Below, one piece after another: positions 53,120 to 61,816 of a stretch of DNA of 64,000 nt; the first letter of the stretch is position 1, and every line of letters starts with the position of its first letter. The notes under the pieces were generated by a model, which was given only the letters and a program-made list of their open reading frames with translations, was not told the origin of the DNA and made no database searches. The stretch is from NCBI RefSeq assembly GCF_036625275.1, contig NZ_JAZKUD010000004.1, positions 62,001-126,000 on the forward strand, written 5' to 3'. This DNA is from Accumulibacter sp036625275. Its GTDB lineage: Bacteria > Pseudomonadota > Gammaproteobacteria > Burkholderiales > Rhodocyclaceae. The position numbers and the translations under genes are program-made.

Positions 53120-54079
53120 ATGCCACTGTTTCTGAGTGAAAAAGAGGTTGAGAAACTGCTGACCATGCCGCTGGCACTCGCGGCAGTCGAGGCTGCGCAC
53201 CGTGATCTCGCGTCGATGCAGGGCTGCGATACCCCCCGGCAACGGACGCGCCTGCCACAGACGACGCTGCATATCCTGCAGGGGGCATTGCCGCAACTCG
53301 ACGTCATCGGGTACAAGGCCTACACCAGTAACCGCTCGGGTGTGCGCTTCCTGGTTTATCTGTATCGTGCCTCGACTGGCAGTCTGCGCGCCGTGCTGGA
53401 AGCCGATCGCCTGGGCATGATGCGTACGGGTGCGGCAGCCGGCATCGCGACACGCTGGCTGGCCAGGTCCGATGCCCGCGTGGCGGGCGTGTTTGGTGCC
53501 GGCTGGCAGGCCGAAGGGCATCTCGAAGCGATCGCAGCGGTGCGCCCGCTGCAACGGATCAAGGTCTACGCACGCCATGCCGAGCGCTTGGCAGCCTTTT
53601 GTACGAGAATGTCCGAACGGCTTGCGCTCGAGGTGCTTGCCGTGGCTTCCCCCGAAGAGGTGGTGCGGGGCAGTGATATCGTCAGCACGGTGACCACGTC
53701 GGCGACGCCCCTGTTCAATGCCGAGTGGCTTGCACCGGGAACACACATCAATGCCGCCGGATCGAATTCGCTGATCCGCAGGGAACTTGGCGAGGACGTC
53801 ATCAAACGTTGCTCGCCGATCATCGTCGACAGCGTGGCAACGGCACTGTGTGAAGCAGGTGATCTGCTGCCGCTGCTGGAAAAAGGGCGCCTGCATGCGC
53901 GTCAGTTGATCGAACTCGGCGACGTCATTTGCGGTCGGCAGGCAGGGCGTTCGACGCCTGACGAGATCACCCTGTTCGAGTCACAGGGCATGGCCGTTCA
54001 GGATCTGGCCGTCGCCGTAACCCTTGAGAATTTGGCACGTGAGTACGGTTTCGGTGTCGAACTGCCTTATGGCGGATAG
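53120..54079 (+). CDS. Ornithine cyclodeaminase / mu-crystallin family protein
   Basis: 319 residues, ATG 53120 with GGAGG eight bases upstream; an earlier in-frame start lacks such a site. Rossmann motif VFGAGWQAEGHLEAIAAVRP (~125-140), RTGAAAGIATRWLARSDARV before it, and AGSNSLIRRELGEDVIKRCS after it. The family includes ornithine cyclodeaminase, alanine dehydrogenase and ketimine reductase (CRYM); the substrate cannot be fixed from sequence. The 5' flank holds a copy of the three-hairpin repeat; the next gene begins 78 bases on. Confidence 0.9.
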   Translation: MPLFLSEKEVEKLLTMPLALAAVEAAHRDLASMQGCDTPRQRTRLPQTTLHILQGALPQLDVIGYKAYTSNRSGVRFLVYLYRASTGSLRAVLEADRLGMMRTGAAAGIATRWLARSDARVAGVFGAGWQAEGHLEAIAAVRPLQRIKVYARHAERLAAFCTRMSERLALEVLAVASPEEVVRGSDIVSTVTTSATPLFNAEWLAPGTHINAAGSNSLIRRELGEDVIKRCSPIIVDSVATALCEAGDLLPLLEKGRLHARQLIELGDVICGRQAGRSTPDEITLFESQGMAVQDLAVAVTLENLAREYGFGVELPYGG

Positions 54080-54157
54080 TCCTGGCAGAGGGTGTCAAGG
54101 CTGCCGCTCTGCTTGAGAGATGGAATGCTGATGGCCGTCTGGATTTGCTGATCAGTG

Positions 54158-55000
54158 ATGGGAGTGGACGTGGCAAACAGTCTGTTGGGAGCGCTCGAAA
54201 TCGCTGCCCGTACCGACCCCGGATTGGTCAGGGGGAAAAATGAGGATTCGGTCTTTGCCGATGCCAATCAAGGACTGGTGATCCTGGCTGACGGAATGGG
54301 CGGGTACAATGCCGGAGAAATCGCCAGCAACATGGCGACCAAACTCCTCTCATCCAGGCTGGCCACCGCTTTCAAGGCGACTGCCGCGTACCAGACCGAC
54401 AGCGGTAGCGGACTGCTGTTTGCGCATCGTTGCCTCAAGGAGCAGATCGCGGCGGTGAATTTGGCGATCTATCAGGCGTCGGAGCGTCAATCGAAATTTG
54501 GCGGGATGGGCACCACGCTGGTCGCTGCCGTATTCTGCGATGATCAGGTGGTGGTCGCCCACATTGGCGATTCGCGTCTGTATCGACTGCGGGGCGATCA
54601 GTTCATGGCCATGACCCACGACCACTCGGTCCTGCAGGAGCAGATAGATAGCGGTCTGATTTCAGCGGCAGAGGCGCGTTACTCATTGCAGCGGAACCTG
54701 GTGACACGCGCTGTCGGCATCGAGGCAGAGGTTGAAGCGGAGATTCATGTTCACCCGGTGCGTCCAGGGGATGTTTACCTGCTATGTTCCGATGGTCTTT
54801 ACGACCTGGTCGAAGAGGTGGAAATCCATTACACCCTGGAAATGCATGCTGTCAATCTTGAGCGCTCGGCAGCGAAACTGATCCAGATGGCCAACGACAA
54901 TGGTGGGAACGACAATATTTCGGTGGTGGTGATCAAGGTTCTGCATGCATTCCCGGCCGCCAAAAGAGGCTGGTCCAAACTCTGGTCATGGCTCAATTAA
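54158..55000 (+). CDS. PP2C-family protein Ser/Thr phosphatase
   Basis: About 280 residues. Metal-binding motifs of bacterial PP2C (Stp/PrpC): ARTDPGLVRGKNEDSVFADA, VILADGMGGYNAGEIASNMA, VVAHIGDSRLYRLRGDQFMA, MTHDHSVLQEQIDSG, YLLCSDGLYDLV and NDNGGNDNISVVVIKVL. Removes phosphate from Ser/Thr of proteins in the cytoplasm. No Ser/Thr kinase is in the window, but the next gene is an FHA (phospho-Thr reader) and starts 14 bases after, so the two likely form a phosphoprotein switch. ATG 54158; GTG 54155 is adjacent. Confidence 0.93.
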   Translation: MGVDVANSLLGALEIAARTDPGLVRGKNEDSVFADANQGLVILADGMGGYNAGEIASNMATKLLSSRLATAFKATAAYQTDSGSGLLFAHRCLKEQIAAVNLAIYQASERQSKFGGMGTTLVAAVFCDDQVVVAHIGDSRLYRLRGDQFMAMTHDHSVLQEQIDSGLISAAEARYSLQRNLVTRAVGIEAEVEAEIHVHPVRPGDVYLLCSDGLYDLVEEVEIHYTLEMHAVNLERSAAKLIQMANDNGGNDNISVVVIKVLHAFPAAKRGWSKLWSWLN

Positions 55001-55014
55001 GGACGAAGAAGGCG

Positions 55015-55695
55015 ATGGCAAAGCTCATACTCAGCATGGATGGTCTGGTTCTCAAGGAGATCCCGCTGCTCAAGGAGCGGGTGAGCATCGGCCGCAAGGC
55101 ACATAACGACATTCAGATCGACAATATGGCGATCAGCGGCGAACATGCGGCGGTGGTGACCATCCTCAATGATTCCTTCCTTGAGGATCTCAACAGCACC
55201 AACGGAACGTTGGTCAACGGCCAGCCGGTCAAGAAGCATTTCCTGAAGGACGGCGACGTCATCGAGCTTGGCAAGTACAAAATGAAGTACATTCTCGCAA
55301 CAGTGACTCAGCACGAGGTTTCACCTTATGAACAGACGACGCAACCGCCGCGGTCAGCAGTCGTGCACAAGGTTCCGAGTGCTGCGGATGCGACGCCGGC
55401 CAGTGCATCGCAGCCCGCGGGGTTGGCGCCTGCCTTCGGCACGGCTGCGATCCGCTTGCTCAGTGGTTCCAACGCCGGACATCAGTTGCAACTGACCAAA
55501 ACCTTGACCACTCTCGGCAAGCCCGGCCAGGTGGCGGTGATCGCCAGAAGGCCGCACGGCCACTTCCTGACCCACGTCGAAGGCGCCTTCCCGGTCTTGA
55601 ACGGCCGGGTCATCGACGCGCAGGCGCGTCTTCTGGAGAACCATGACCTGATCGAGATCGCCGGGGTGAAGATGGAATTCCTCATCAAGCCGTGA
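55015..55695 (+). CDS. FHA-domain protein
   Basis: 226 residues. N-terminal FHA domain (~1-95): VLKEIPLLKERVSIGRKAHN, DIQIDNMAISGEHAAVVTIL with the phospho-threonine-binding Arg and Ser/His residues, and EDLNSTNGTLVNGQPVKKHF. A Pro/Ala linker (~100-140) and a second beta-rich region (~145-226; RLLSGSNAGHQLQLTKTLTT, GKPGQVAVIARRPHGHFLTH) that looks like a degenerate second FHA fold. ATG 55015. Follows the PP2C phosphatase gene by 14 bases. The target phosphoprotein is unknown. Confidence 0.9.
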   Translation: MAKLILSMDGLVLKEIPLLKERVSIGRKAHNDIQIDNMAISGEHAAVVTILNDSFLEDLNSTNGTLVNGQPVKKHFLKDGDVIELGKYKMKYILATVTQHEVSPYEQTTQPPRSAVVHKVPSAADATPASASQPAGLAPAFGTAAIRLLSGSNAGHQLQLTKTLTTLGKPGQVAVIARRPHGHFLTHVEGAFPVLNGRVIDAQARLLENHDLIEIAGVKMEFLIKP

Positions 55696-55789
55696 TGAAC
55701 GATCGTATTCTCTGCGGGCGAGACCGCACGGCTTCCCTGCCGATCACGAAGAGCAGACTCGGAAAGCGGATGAATCCGGCTGCACCGCC

Positions 55790-56557
55790 ATGAGAGTCAG
55801 GGTCCTCGGCTGTAGTGGAGGTATTGGCGGACGTCATCGGCGAACTACGGCGATGCTCGTCGATCATGATCTGCTCATCGATGCAGGGACGGGGGTCGCT
55901 GATTTATCGCTTGCCGAACTGGCGCTCATCGACCATGTGTTCCTGACCCACTCACACCTTGATCACATTGCCTTGCTGCCCCTGCTGATTGATTCGGTCA
56001 GCGACTTGCGCGACAAACCCCTAACGGTCTATGCAACGGCCGCGACACTCGAGATCATCGGCAAACATATCTTCAACTGGGCGATCTGGCCGGATTTCAG
56101 CGTGATCCCGAGCCGCGAGAATCCCATCATGCGCTACCAGTCGATCCACCTCGGCCAGTCGGTGCGGCTTGGTGAGCGAACGATTACGGCGCTTCCTGCC
56201 GAGCACACGGTACCGGCGGTGGGCTATCAGCTCGACTCAGGAATGGGCAGCCTGGTCTTTACCGGCGACACCACCGCCAATGATGTCTTCTGGCCGGTGG
56301 TCAATCGCATTGCCAATCTGCGCTATTTGCTGATTGAAACGGCCTTTCCGAACTGCGAACAAGGGCTTGCCGAAATCTCCAAACACCTCTGTCCGAAGAT
56401 GCTGGCGAATGAGTTGAAGAAGCTGTCAATTGCTCCAGAAATCTATATCAGTCATCTGAAGCCCAGCCAGATCGAGTTGACGATGGCTGAAATCCAGGCC
56501 TGCGCAGGTGAATTCAAACCGAGGATGCTACAGAGCAATCAGGTCTTCGAGTTCTGA
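55790..56557 (+). CDS. Metallo-beta-lactamase-fold phosphodiesterase (class II cAMP PDE-like)
   Basis: 255 residues with the metal motif THSHLDHIALLPLL (~62-75), N-terminal VRVLGCSGGIGGRHRRTTAM, VDHDLLIDAGTGVADLS, GSLVFTGDTTANDVFWPVVN and a late YISHLKPSQ. The order HxHxDH, distal His (AEHTVPAVGYQL) and Asp (TGDT) fits class II 3',5'-cyclic-nucleotide phosphodiesterases. Hydrolysis of cAMP or a related nucleotide is inference from family. ~95 bases separate it from the FHA gene; probably the same signalling cluster. Confidence 0.85.
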   Translation: MRVRVLGCSGGIGGRHRRTTAMLVDHDLLIDAGTGVADLSLAELALIDHVFLTHSHLDHIALLPLLIDSVSDLRDKPLTVYATAATLEIIGKHIFNWAIWPDFSVIPSRENPIMRYQSIHLGQSVRLGERTITALPAEHTVPAVGYQLDSGMGSLVFTGDTTANDVFWPVVNRIANLRYLLIETAFPNCEQGLAEISKHLCPKMLANELKKLSIAPEIYISHLKPSQIELTMAEIQACAGEFKPRMLQSNQVFEF

Positions 56558-56592
56558 TGAACTGCGCGCAGTAACTACCCGGAGTCCTCGTA

Positions 56593-59082
56593 TTGGTGCC
56601 GCTGGACCTCTTCTCACTACGTGTCAAGGGGCCTCCCCAAGCACGGTTACGCAGCATGGCAGGCGTCATCCTGGGTCTGCTGTCGATCGTTCCCCTGCTT
56701 GGGGTGGGTATTGTGTACCTTGAGAATCCGCGCCTGAAGCAGCAGTCCTTCGCAGATCTGAGCGCCATCGCTGCCCTGAAAGCAGGTCAGATCGAAGCAT
56801 GGCTGGATGAGCGACGTGCCGATGCGATCGTTCTGGGCGCCAGTCCCGGCTTCATTGAAGATACGATACGGGTGGCGCGTGATGAGGATATCGATGCACG
56901 ACGGCACCTCGTGGAACGTCTCCAGACGTTCAAGCAGGCGTACGCTTACGACGGATTCGTGGTGATCGATGACCGTGCCCGACGAATCCTCGCCCTGGGC
57001 GTGCACGACATCATTGCCGAGGCGCCTGTCCAGAAAGCGCTCCAGAGCGCATTTCAGACCGCCCGAGTGACGATGACCGATCTGTATCAGAGCGAGTCGG
57101 GCCGCGTTCACCTGGATTGGGTGGCGCCACTGGTAAAGGAGATCGACGGTGAGCGGAAAGTGGTGGGCGCGGTCATCCTCGATGCGCCGGTCGAACGCAT
57201 CGTGTTCCCGTTGATCCAGAGCTGGCCGACGCCGAGCCCGAGCGCCGAGATGCTGCTGGTGCGCCGGCAGGGAGACACCGTCCTGTATCTCAATGAATTG
57301 CGCCACCGCATGGCAACAGCGCTGGTATTCAGTCAGGATCTCGATAATCCCGAGCTGCCGGCTGCCCGAGCCATCCTGACCGACGCGGAGCAGGTCATGG
57401 AAGGGGTAGACTACCGCGGGGTCGGGGTATTGGCGGCGACCCGCCCGGTCAAAGAGACGTCCTGGCATCTGGTGGCGAAAGTCGACCGCGACGAAGTGTT
57501 GTCTCCGCTGCGGAATCTGGTGTTCTGGGTCAGTCTGGTCGCGACGTCGGCGGTCGTGGTCGTCGCGCTCCTGATCCTCCTGCTGTGGCATCAGGAGCGA
57601 CGAACCCATCAACTCGAGCTGGCCAGCCAGGGCGTCGAGAAGGATCGCCTGCTCCGGTTCTTTTTTGATCTTCCCTTCGTCGGCATGACCATCCTTTCGA
57701 CGGACAGCCTGCATTGGCTGCGCTGCAACGATCGTCTTTGCGAAATCCTCGGTTATTCCCGCGAGGAACTGGTCGACCTGACCTGGACACAGCTCACGCA
57801 TCGCGACGACCTCGCCGCCGACTTGAGCCAGTTCGAGCGCGTGTCGAGTGGCGCGACGGATGGCTTCCAGGCGGACAAGCGCTTCGTGCGAAAGGATGGC
57901 AAACTCATCAATGCAACGATCGATGTGCGGGTGGTTCGCCAGGAAGACGGCCATGTGGACCTCTACGTCGCGACCGTTCAGGATATCACCGCACGCCTGC
58001 AGGCCGAGGGTTTTGCACAGGAGGTACTGGACAATGTCAATCAGGGATTTGTGGTCTGTGACCAGGCGGGCAGGGTGGTCGTCTGGAACCGGTTTCTCGA
58101 GCGCGCGCTCGGGGTGGCGCGCGAGGCAGCGATCGGCAAGCCTCTTCACGAACTGTTTCCACAAGCGCGCCACGGTTTGGAAGCTTACCTGAGGCGCGCG
58201 TTGGCAGGCGAAATGTTCATGGCTGACGAGTTCGTGCCGCGCCTGCGTGGCACGACGGAACTTCTGGCGCCCGAGGACGCCAGGGCGCGTCGCGATGATC
58301 CGCTTCTTCTCTGGACTTTATCCTCCTACGCGCCGCACCGGAACACCAATGGTGACATCGACGGCGTCCTCGTGAACGTGGTCGATATGACGGCGCTCAA
58401 ACACAGTCAGGATTCTCTGGTCGAGTCCAACGAAAAGCTGCGGCAGCTCACCCAGTATCTGGAGCGGGTACGGGAAGAGGAGCGGGTACGGATTGCGCGA
58501 GAGCTGCACGATGACCTCGGCAGTACGCTGACGGGTGTCAAATGGGCGGTCGCGATGGCCATCGATCGCGCTCGGGAGGCTGCGCTGCCGAGCGACGAAC
58601 AACTGGTGTACGCGTCGCAATTGCTGGATTCCGCTGTCGATACGATGCGCCGCATCATCAGCGATCTGCGGCCGAGTGTCCTCGACCAGCTCGGGGTATG
58701 GACGGCGATCGAGTGGTACGCTGGGCAGATTCAAGAGCGAACCGGACTACCATGCAGGATTTCGATTGCCGCCGACGTTGCCGCAATCGATGTCGATTCG
58801 GAGCGTGCCACGGCATTGTTTCGCATCGTTCAGGAAGCGTTGACCAACGTCGTCCGCCATGCCCAGGCATCGTGCGTCGAGATCGTTATCCGTCGTGAAG
58901 CCAGCGCCGTGATGATCCTCGTGGAGGACGACGGAGTGGGCATTGACAACGAGGATCTGATCAAGGCCGAATCCTGGGGCCTGCTGGGCATCCGGGAACG
59001 TGCTGCCCGCTTTGGCGGCGACATCACGCTGTCGCGCGGTGTGAAGAAGGGGACGGTCATTGTTCTGCGCATGCCGGTTTGA
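56593..59082 (+). CDS. Membrane sensor histidine kinase with double PAS, NarX/LuxR-type kinase core
   Basis: 829 residues. Two membrane helices (~22-40 and ~308-335) enclose an extracytoplasmic dCache-like sensor (AIAALKAGQIEAWLDERRAD, FVVIDDRARRILALGVHD, TDLYQSESGRVHLDWVAPLV). Two PAS domains follow (LLRFFFDLPFVGMTILSTDS; EVLDNVNQGFVVCDQAGRVV). HisKA_3 phospho-acceptor in EEERVRIARELHDDLGSTL, and HATPase in FRIVQEALTNVVRHAQASCV and DDGVGIDNEDLIK with WGLLGIRERAARFGGDI. Start uncertain: TTG 56593, GTG 56596, or ATG 56656. It pairs with the NarL-type regulator that starts six bases downstream. Confidence 0.92.
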   Translation: MVPLDLFSLRVKGPPQARLRSMAGVILGLLSIVPLLGVGIVYLENPRLKQQSFADLSAIAALKAGQIEAWLDERRADAIVLGASPGFIEDTIRVARDEDIDARRHLVERLQTFKQAYAYDGFVVIDDRARRILALGVHDIIAEAPVQKALQSAFQTARVTMTDLYQSESGRVHLDWVAPLVKEIDGERKVVGAVILDAPVERIVFPLIQSWPTPSPSAEMLLVRRQGDTVLYLNELRHRMATALVFSQDLDNPELPAARAILTDAEQVMEGVDYRGVGVLAATRPVKETSWHLVAKVDRDEVLSPLRNLVFWVSLVATSAVVVVALLILLLWHQERRTHQLELASQGVEKDRLLRFFFDLPFVGMTILSTDSLHWLRCNDRLCEILGYSREELVDLTWTQLTHRDDLAADLSQFERVSSGATDGFQADKRFVRKDGKLINATIDVRVVRQEDGHVDLYVATVQDITARLQAEGFAQEVLDNVNQGFVVCDQAGRVVVWNRFLERALGVAREAAIGKPLHELFPQARHGLEAYLRRALAGEMFMADEFVPRLRGTTELLAPEDARARRDDPLLLWTLSSYAPHRNTNGDIDGVLVNVVDMTALKHSQDSLVESNEKLRQLTQYLERVREEERVRIARELHDDLGSTLTGVKWAVAMAIDRAREAALPSDEQLVYASQLLDSAVDTMRRIISDLRPSVLDQLGVWTAIEWYAGQIQERTGLPCRISIAADVAAIDVDSERATALFRIVQEALTNVVRHAQASCVEIVIRREASAVMILVEDDGVGIDNEDLIKAESWGLLGIRERAARFGGDITLSRGVKKGTVIVLRMPV

Positions 59083-59088
59083 GAAGTG

Positions 59089-59730
59089 ATGAGCGGGCGC
59101 AAGCTCCAGGTCGTTCTGGTGGATGATCACGCCGTGGTCCGCGGCGGTTTGCGGCTGTTGTTGGCGCAGTCGAACGATATGGAGGTGGCGGGCGAAGCGG
59201 AGGACGCCGAACAGGCGATTCACCTGATCCGCCAGAGCGAATTCGATGTCGCGCTGGTCGATATCGGCTTGCCCGGCAAGGGCGGCCTGGACCTGTTGAA
59301 ACAGATCAAGTCGGAGCGGCCGCGGCTGGCCGTGCTGATGCTCAGCATGTACGCTGAAGAGGTCTATGCCGTGCGTGCGCTGAAAGCCGGCGCATCCGGC
59401 TACCTGACCAAGAGCAGCCCTCCGGCCACGCTGCTCGCGGCGATACGCAAGGTCGCTGGCGGCGGCAAGCATGTCAGCCCGGCACTGCTGGAGCGGCTGG
59501 CAATCGAGGTGGGGCGAGGCCGGAAATCCGCTTCCGAAGCACTCTCTGACCGGGAGATCGAAGTGCTACGGCGGATTGCCTCCGGCGAGAGCTTGAACCA
59601 GATTGCCGAGGCACTGCATCTCAGTCCCAAGACGGTGACCACTTATCGAGCCCGAATCGTTGAAAAGACCGGCCTGCCCAGCAATGCGGAACTCACTCGT
59701 TATGCCCTGGAAAAGGGCATGCTATCTTGA
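59089..59730 (+). CDS. NarL/FixJ-type response regulator
   Basis: 213 residues. Receiver with VVLVDDHAVVRGGLRLLLAQ, phospho-acceptor Asp in VALVDIGLPGKGGLDLLKQI (~57), the Ser/Thr and Lys switch in VLMLSMYAEEVYAV and GYLTKSSPP, then a LuxR helix-turn-helix (SDREIEVLRRIASGESLNQI, HLSPKTVTTYRARIVEKTGL). ATG 59089; GTG 59086 overlaps it. Cognate regulator of the kinase just upstream. Targets unknown. Confidence 0.95.
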   Translation: MSGRKLQVVLVDDHAVVRGGLRLLLAQSNDMEVAGEAEDAEQAIHLIRQSEFDVALVDIGLPGKGGLDLLKQIKSERPRLAVLMLSMYAEEVYAVRALKAGASGYLTKSSPPATLLAAIRKVAGGGKHVSPALLERLAIEVGRGRKSASEALSDREIEVLRRIASGESLNQIAEALHLSPKTVTTYRARIVEKTGLPSNAELTRYALEKGMLS

Positions 59731-60002
59731 TACGGCGTAGTCGGAAGCCAGCGCCAGCAACGTCCATGGCCGGTCGCGCACCAACGACGTGAGGCGTGCC
59801 CCTCGTCGGCGCGCGCGTGCAGGGCGATGGCACGTCGGCTGTGTAGGGATTCCCTGACGGGTGCAATGTCGGCCATTGCCTACAGGAAAATGACACGGGC
59901 TGCCGCTAGTCGATGGTTGGTGTGTGCGGGATGATACGGTCTGGAAATCGATTCGCGTGAGAAGGCGTTTCTTCTTGGCGCAGCTCGATTACCCTGGAGA
60001 TC

Positions 60003-60458
60003 ATGACCATGGATGCCTGCGCATTGAGCGCCCTGCAGGACGGACGCACCCGATTTCTTCTGGTGGACACGGACAACCTGTTTCTCGACGGTGTGGGAAG
60101 GGCACTGCGAATGGACGAAAAAATCGAGGTGGTGGCGATCGCTCGTTCCATTGAAGACGCCTACGATTGCACGGCGAAGCACCAGCCCGATGTGATCGTC
60201 GTCAGTTGGGGAAAGGCGTCGCGGGCTTTTGTGCATGCCGTACTGGCCAATCCTTCCTCTGCTCACACCAAGCCGTTGATCGTCATCGTGTTGCCCCGTG
60301 GAATGACCAGCATTCCGGGTTTGACTTCGCTCAGTCTCCTGCCCAACGTCGCGCTGCTGGTCCATGAGCAGATCGAGAAGTTACTGCTCCGGAACCGCTC
60401 GCCGAAGGCCCCAGGGTTCCTGACTGACTCGTATTCTGCCGAAAGAAGCCCTTTTTAA
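60003..60458 (+). CDS. Receiver-like protein lacking the phospho-acceptor aspartate
   Basis: 151 residues with a REC-like strand order: RTRFLLVDTDNLFLDGVGRA at the start (acidic pair DTD), then IEVVAIARSIEDAYDCTAKH and PDVIVVSWGKASRAFVHAVL, where the position of the phospho-acceptor Asp reads Ser-Trp-Gly. LIVIVLPRGMTSIPGLTSLS could be the later strand without the conserved Thr. Pseudo-receivers act by protein contact, not phosphorylation. Start ATG 60003 or 60009, both after GGAGA. It lies between two genuine response regulators. The 272 bases before it show no gene. Confidence 0.65.
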   Translation: MTMDACALSALQDGRTRFLLVDTDNLFLDGVGRALRMDEKIEVVAIARSIEDAYDCTAKHQPDVIVVSWGKASRAFVHAVLANPSSAHTKPLIVIVLPRGMTSIPGLTSLSLLPNVALLVHEQIEKLLLRNRSPKAPGFLTDSYSAERSPF

Positions 60459-60554
60459 GTTGTAGGAAATCCCGCGCTGCATGCAGGCCAGAAGCACGCG
60501 GCCAGCGGGCGTTTCTTCAGGCCAGATTCTTCTTCTTGTTTGTGACCGACCTTG

Positions 60555-60995
60555 ATGTCAATCCTGATCGTCGATGACTCCGCCCTTGTCCGCCGCATGT
60601 TGCGCGAAATGCTCGCGCAGATCGAAGGTGCGGAGGTGGTGGGCGAATTCGAAAGTCCCGCTCCAGCCATCGAAAGCATTCGAAGTCACCCGCCGGACAT
60701 CGTACTGCTCGATATTCAGCTGGCCAATGGTAGTGGTCTGGAGGTTCTCCGTGCGGTGAGAACGGAACATCCGGGCGTCAAGGTCATGGTATTCACCAAC
60801 TTTGCGGAGCCCGTTTACCGCAAGCGATGCCTGGAAGCTGGAGCCTATGCCTTTTACGACAAGAAAAGCGACCTGCACCTCCTTCGGCAGTCGCTGCATG
60901 GTCTTGCGTCGGCCGCACGGGTGGAGTCAGGAGACGTTGAGGTCAATCATCAGCGTCCCTGGCCGGAAACCGGCAACATGGGCCAACGGTCCTGA
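60555..60995 (+). CDS. Single-domain response regulator
   Basis: 146 residues, a receiver without an output domain: MSILIVDDSALVRRMLREML, phospho-acceptor Asp in PDIVLLDIQLANGSGLEVLR (~53), Thr in VKVMVFTNFAEPVYRKRCLE and Lys in AYAFYDKKSDLHLL. A ~25-residue tail (ESGDVEVNHQRPWPETG) has no domain. ATG 60555 is preferred to TTG 60552. CheY-like or phosphorelay role; the kinase could be that at 56593 or an unlinked one. Confidence 0.9.
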   Translation: MSILIVDDSALVRRMLREMLAQIEGAEVVGEFESPAPAIESIRSHPPDIVLLDIQLANGSGLEVLRAVRTEHPGVKVMVFTNFAEPVYRKRCLEAGAYAFYDKKSDLHLLRQSLHGLASAARVESGDVEVNHQRPWPETGNMGQRS

Positions 60996-61186
60996 CTGTT
61001 CGGGTATCCATCCTGCCGCGATCATTCCGGCCTCGCCGAATATTCAGGCAACAGAAAGTTTCCCTTGGAAAAGAATGCCTTGCGGCAGATCTCCACGCTC
61101 GACCCACAGCTTGCACACAGTGTTGTCCGTGCGTTTTCGGGATAGCGAAAAGCGGTTCCGATTTATCCACAAGGTCATGGGAAAAA

Positions 61187-61203
61187 GCCGTCGACTCGAC
61201 GGC
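61187..61203. terminator. Hairpin between convergent regulator and carbonic anhydrase genes
   Basis: GCCGTCG - ACT - CGACGGC, a seven-base perfect stem, preceded by an A-run and followed by CTTT. Located in the 250-base gap between convergent genes, so it may end transcription from both sides. The rest of the gap holds no gene. Confidence 0.5.
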
Positions 61204-61247
61204 CTTTGGCTTCCTCCGCGGAGAAACAGGAAAACTACAGGGGAAGA

Positions 61248-61769
61248 CTACAGCGCCGCGAGTTCGCGCAGATAGCGCTGCCAGTTGGCCACGTAGTGAT
61301 CGGCACTATGCTGCAGCCGAGCGACTTCTTCCTCACTGAGCCGGCGGATCACCTTGCCGGGTGAGCCGACGATCAGCGAATGGTCTGCAAAGACCTTGCC
61401 TTCCGGGATCAGCGTGTTGGCGCCGACGATGCAGCCCTGGCCGATCACCGAGCGGTTGAGCAGCACCGAGCCGATGCCGATCAGCGATCCGTCGCCGACG
61501 GTGCAGCCGTGCAGCATCACCAGATGGCCGACGGTGACGTTGCGGCCGATCGTCAGCGGTACGCCTTCGTCGGTGTGCAGGACGCAATGGTCCTGGATGT
61601 TGCTGTTCTCGCCGATCGTGATCGGGTCGTTGTCGCCGCGCGCCGTTGCGTTCCACCAGATCGAGGCGTTTCTGGCCAGGCGGACGTCACCGATCACGGT
61701 GGCATTGGGGGCGACCCAGCTTTGCGGGTCGATCTGGGGGCGCCGGGCGCCGAGGGTGTAAATGGGCAT
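61248..61769 (-). CDS. Gamma-class carbonic anhydrase family protein
   Basis: 173 residues, left-handed beta-helix with hexapeptide repeats (VIGDVRLARNASIWWNATAR, NIQDHCVLHTDEGVPLTIGR, TVGHLVMLHGCTVGDGSLIG) and the three His ligands in NVTVGHLVMLHGC and VLHTDEG. YrdA/PaaY-type. CO2 hydration activity is family knowledge and not proven for all members. ATG 61769. It converges with the response regulator gene; the macB-like operon lies upstream on the same strand but is separate by ~48 bases. Confidence 0.92.
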   Translation of the reverse strand: MPIYTLGARRPQIDPQSWVAPNATVIGDVRLARNASIWWNATARGDNDPITIGENSNIQDHCVLHTDEGVPLTIGRNVTVGHLVMLHGCTVGDGSLIGIGSVLLNRSVIGQGCIVGANTLIPEGKVFADHSLIVGSPGKVIRRLSEEEVARLQHSADHYVANWQRYLRELAAL

Positions 61770-61816
61770 GGGGGGGTCTCGCTGAGTGGGCTAAAAAAAG
61801 ATTGTAGCCTGTCGCG

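Noticed and set aside
53060..53896. Minus-strand 278-codon frame opposite the ornithine cyclodeaminase gene
   Set aside because: No family resemblance; antisense of a conserved gene with a good ribosome site.
61163..61171. Perfect DnaA box TTATCCACA
   Set aside because: Single site between convergent genes with no cluster, AT-rich unwinding region or dnaA/dnaN nearby; likely chance.
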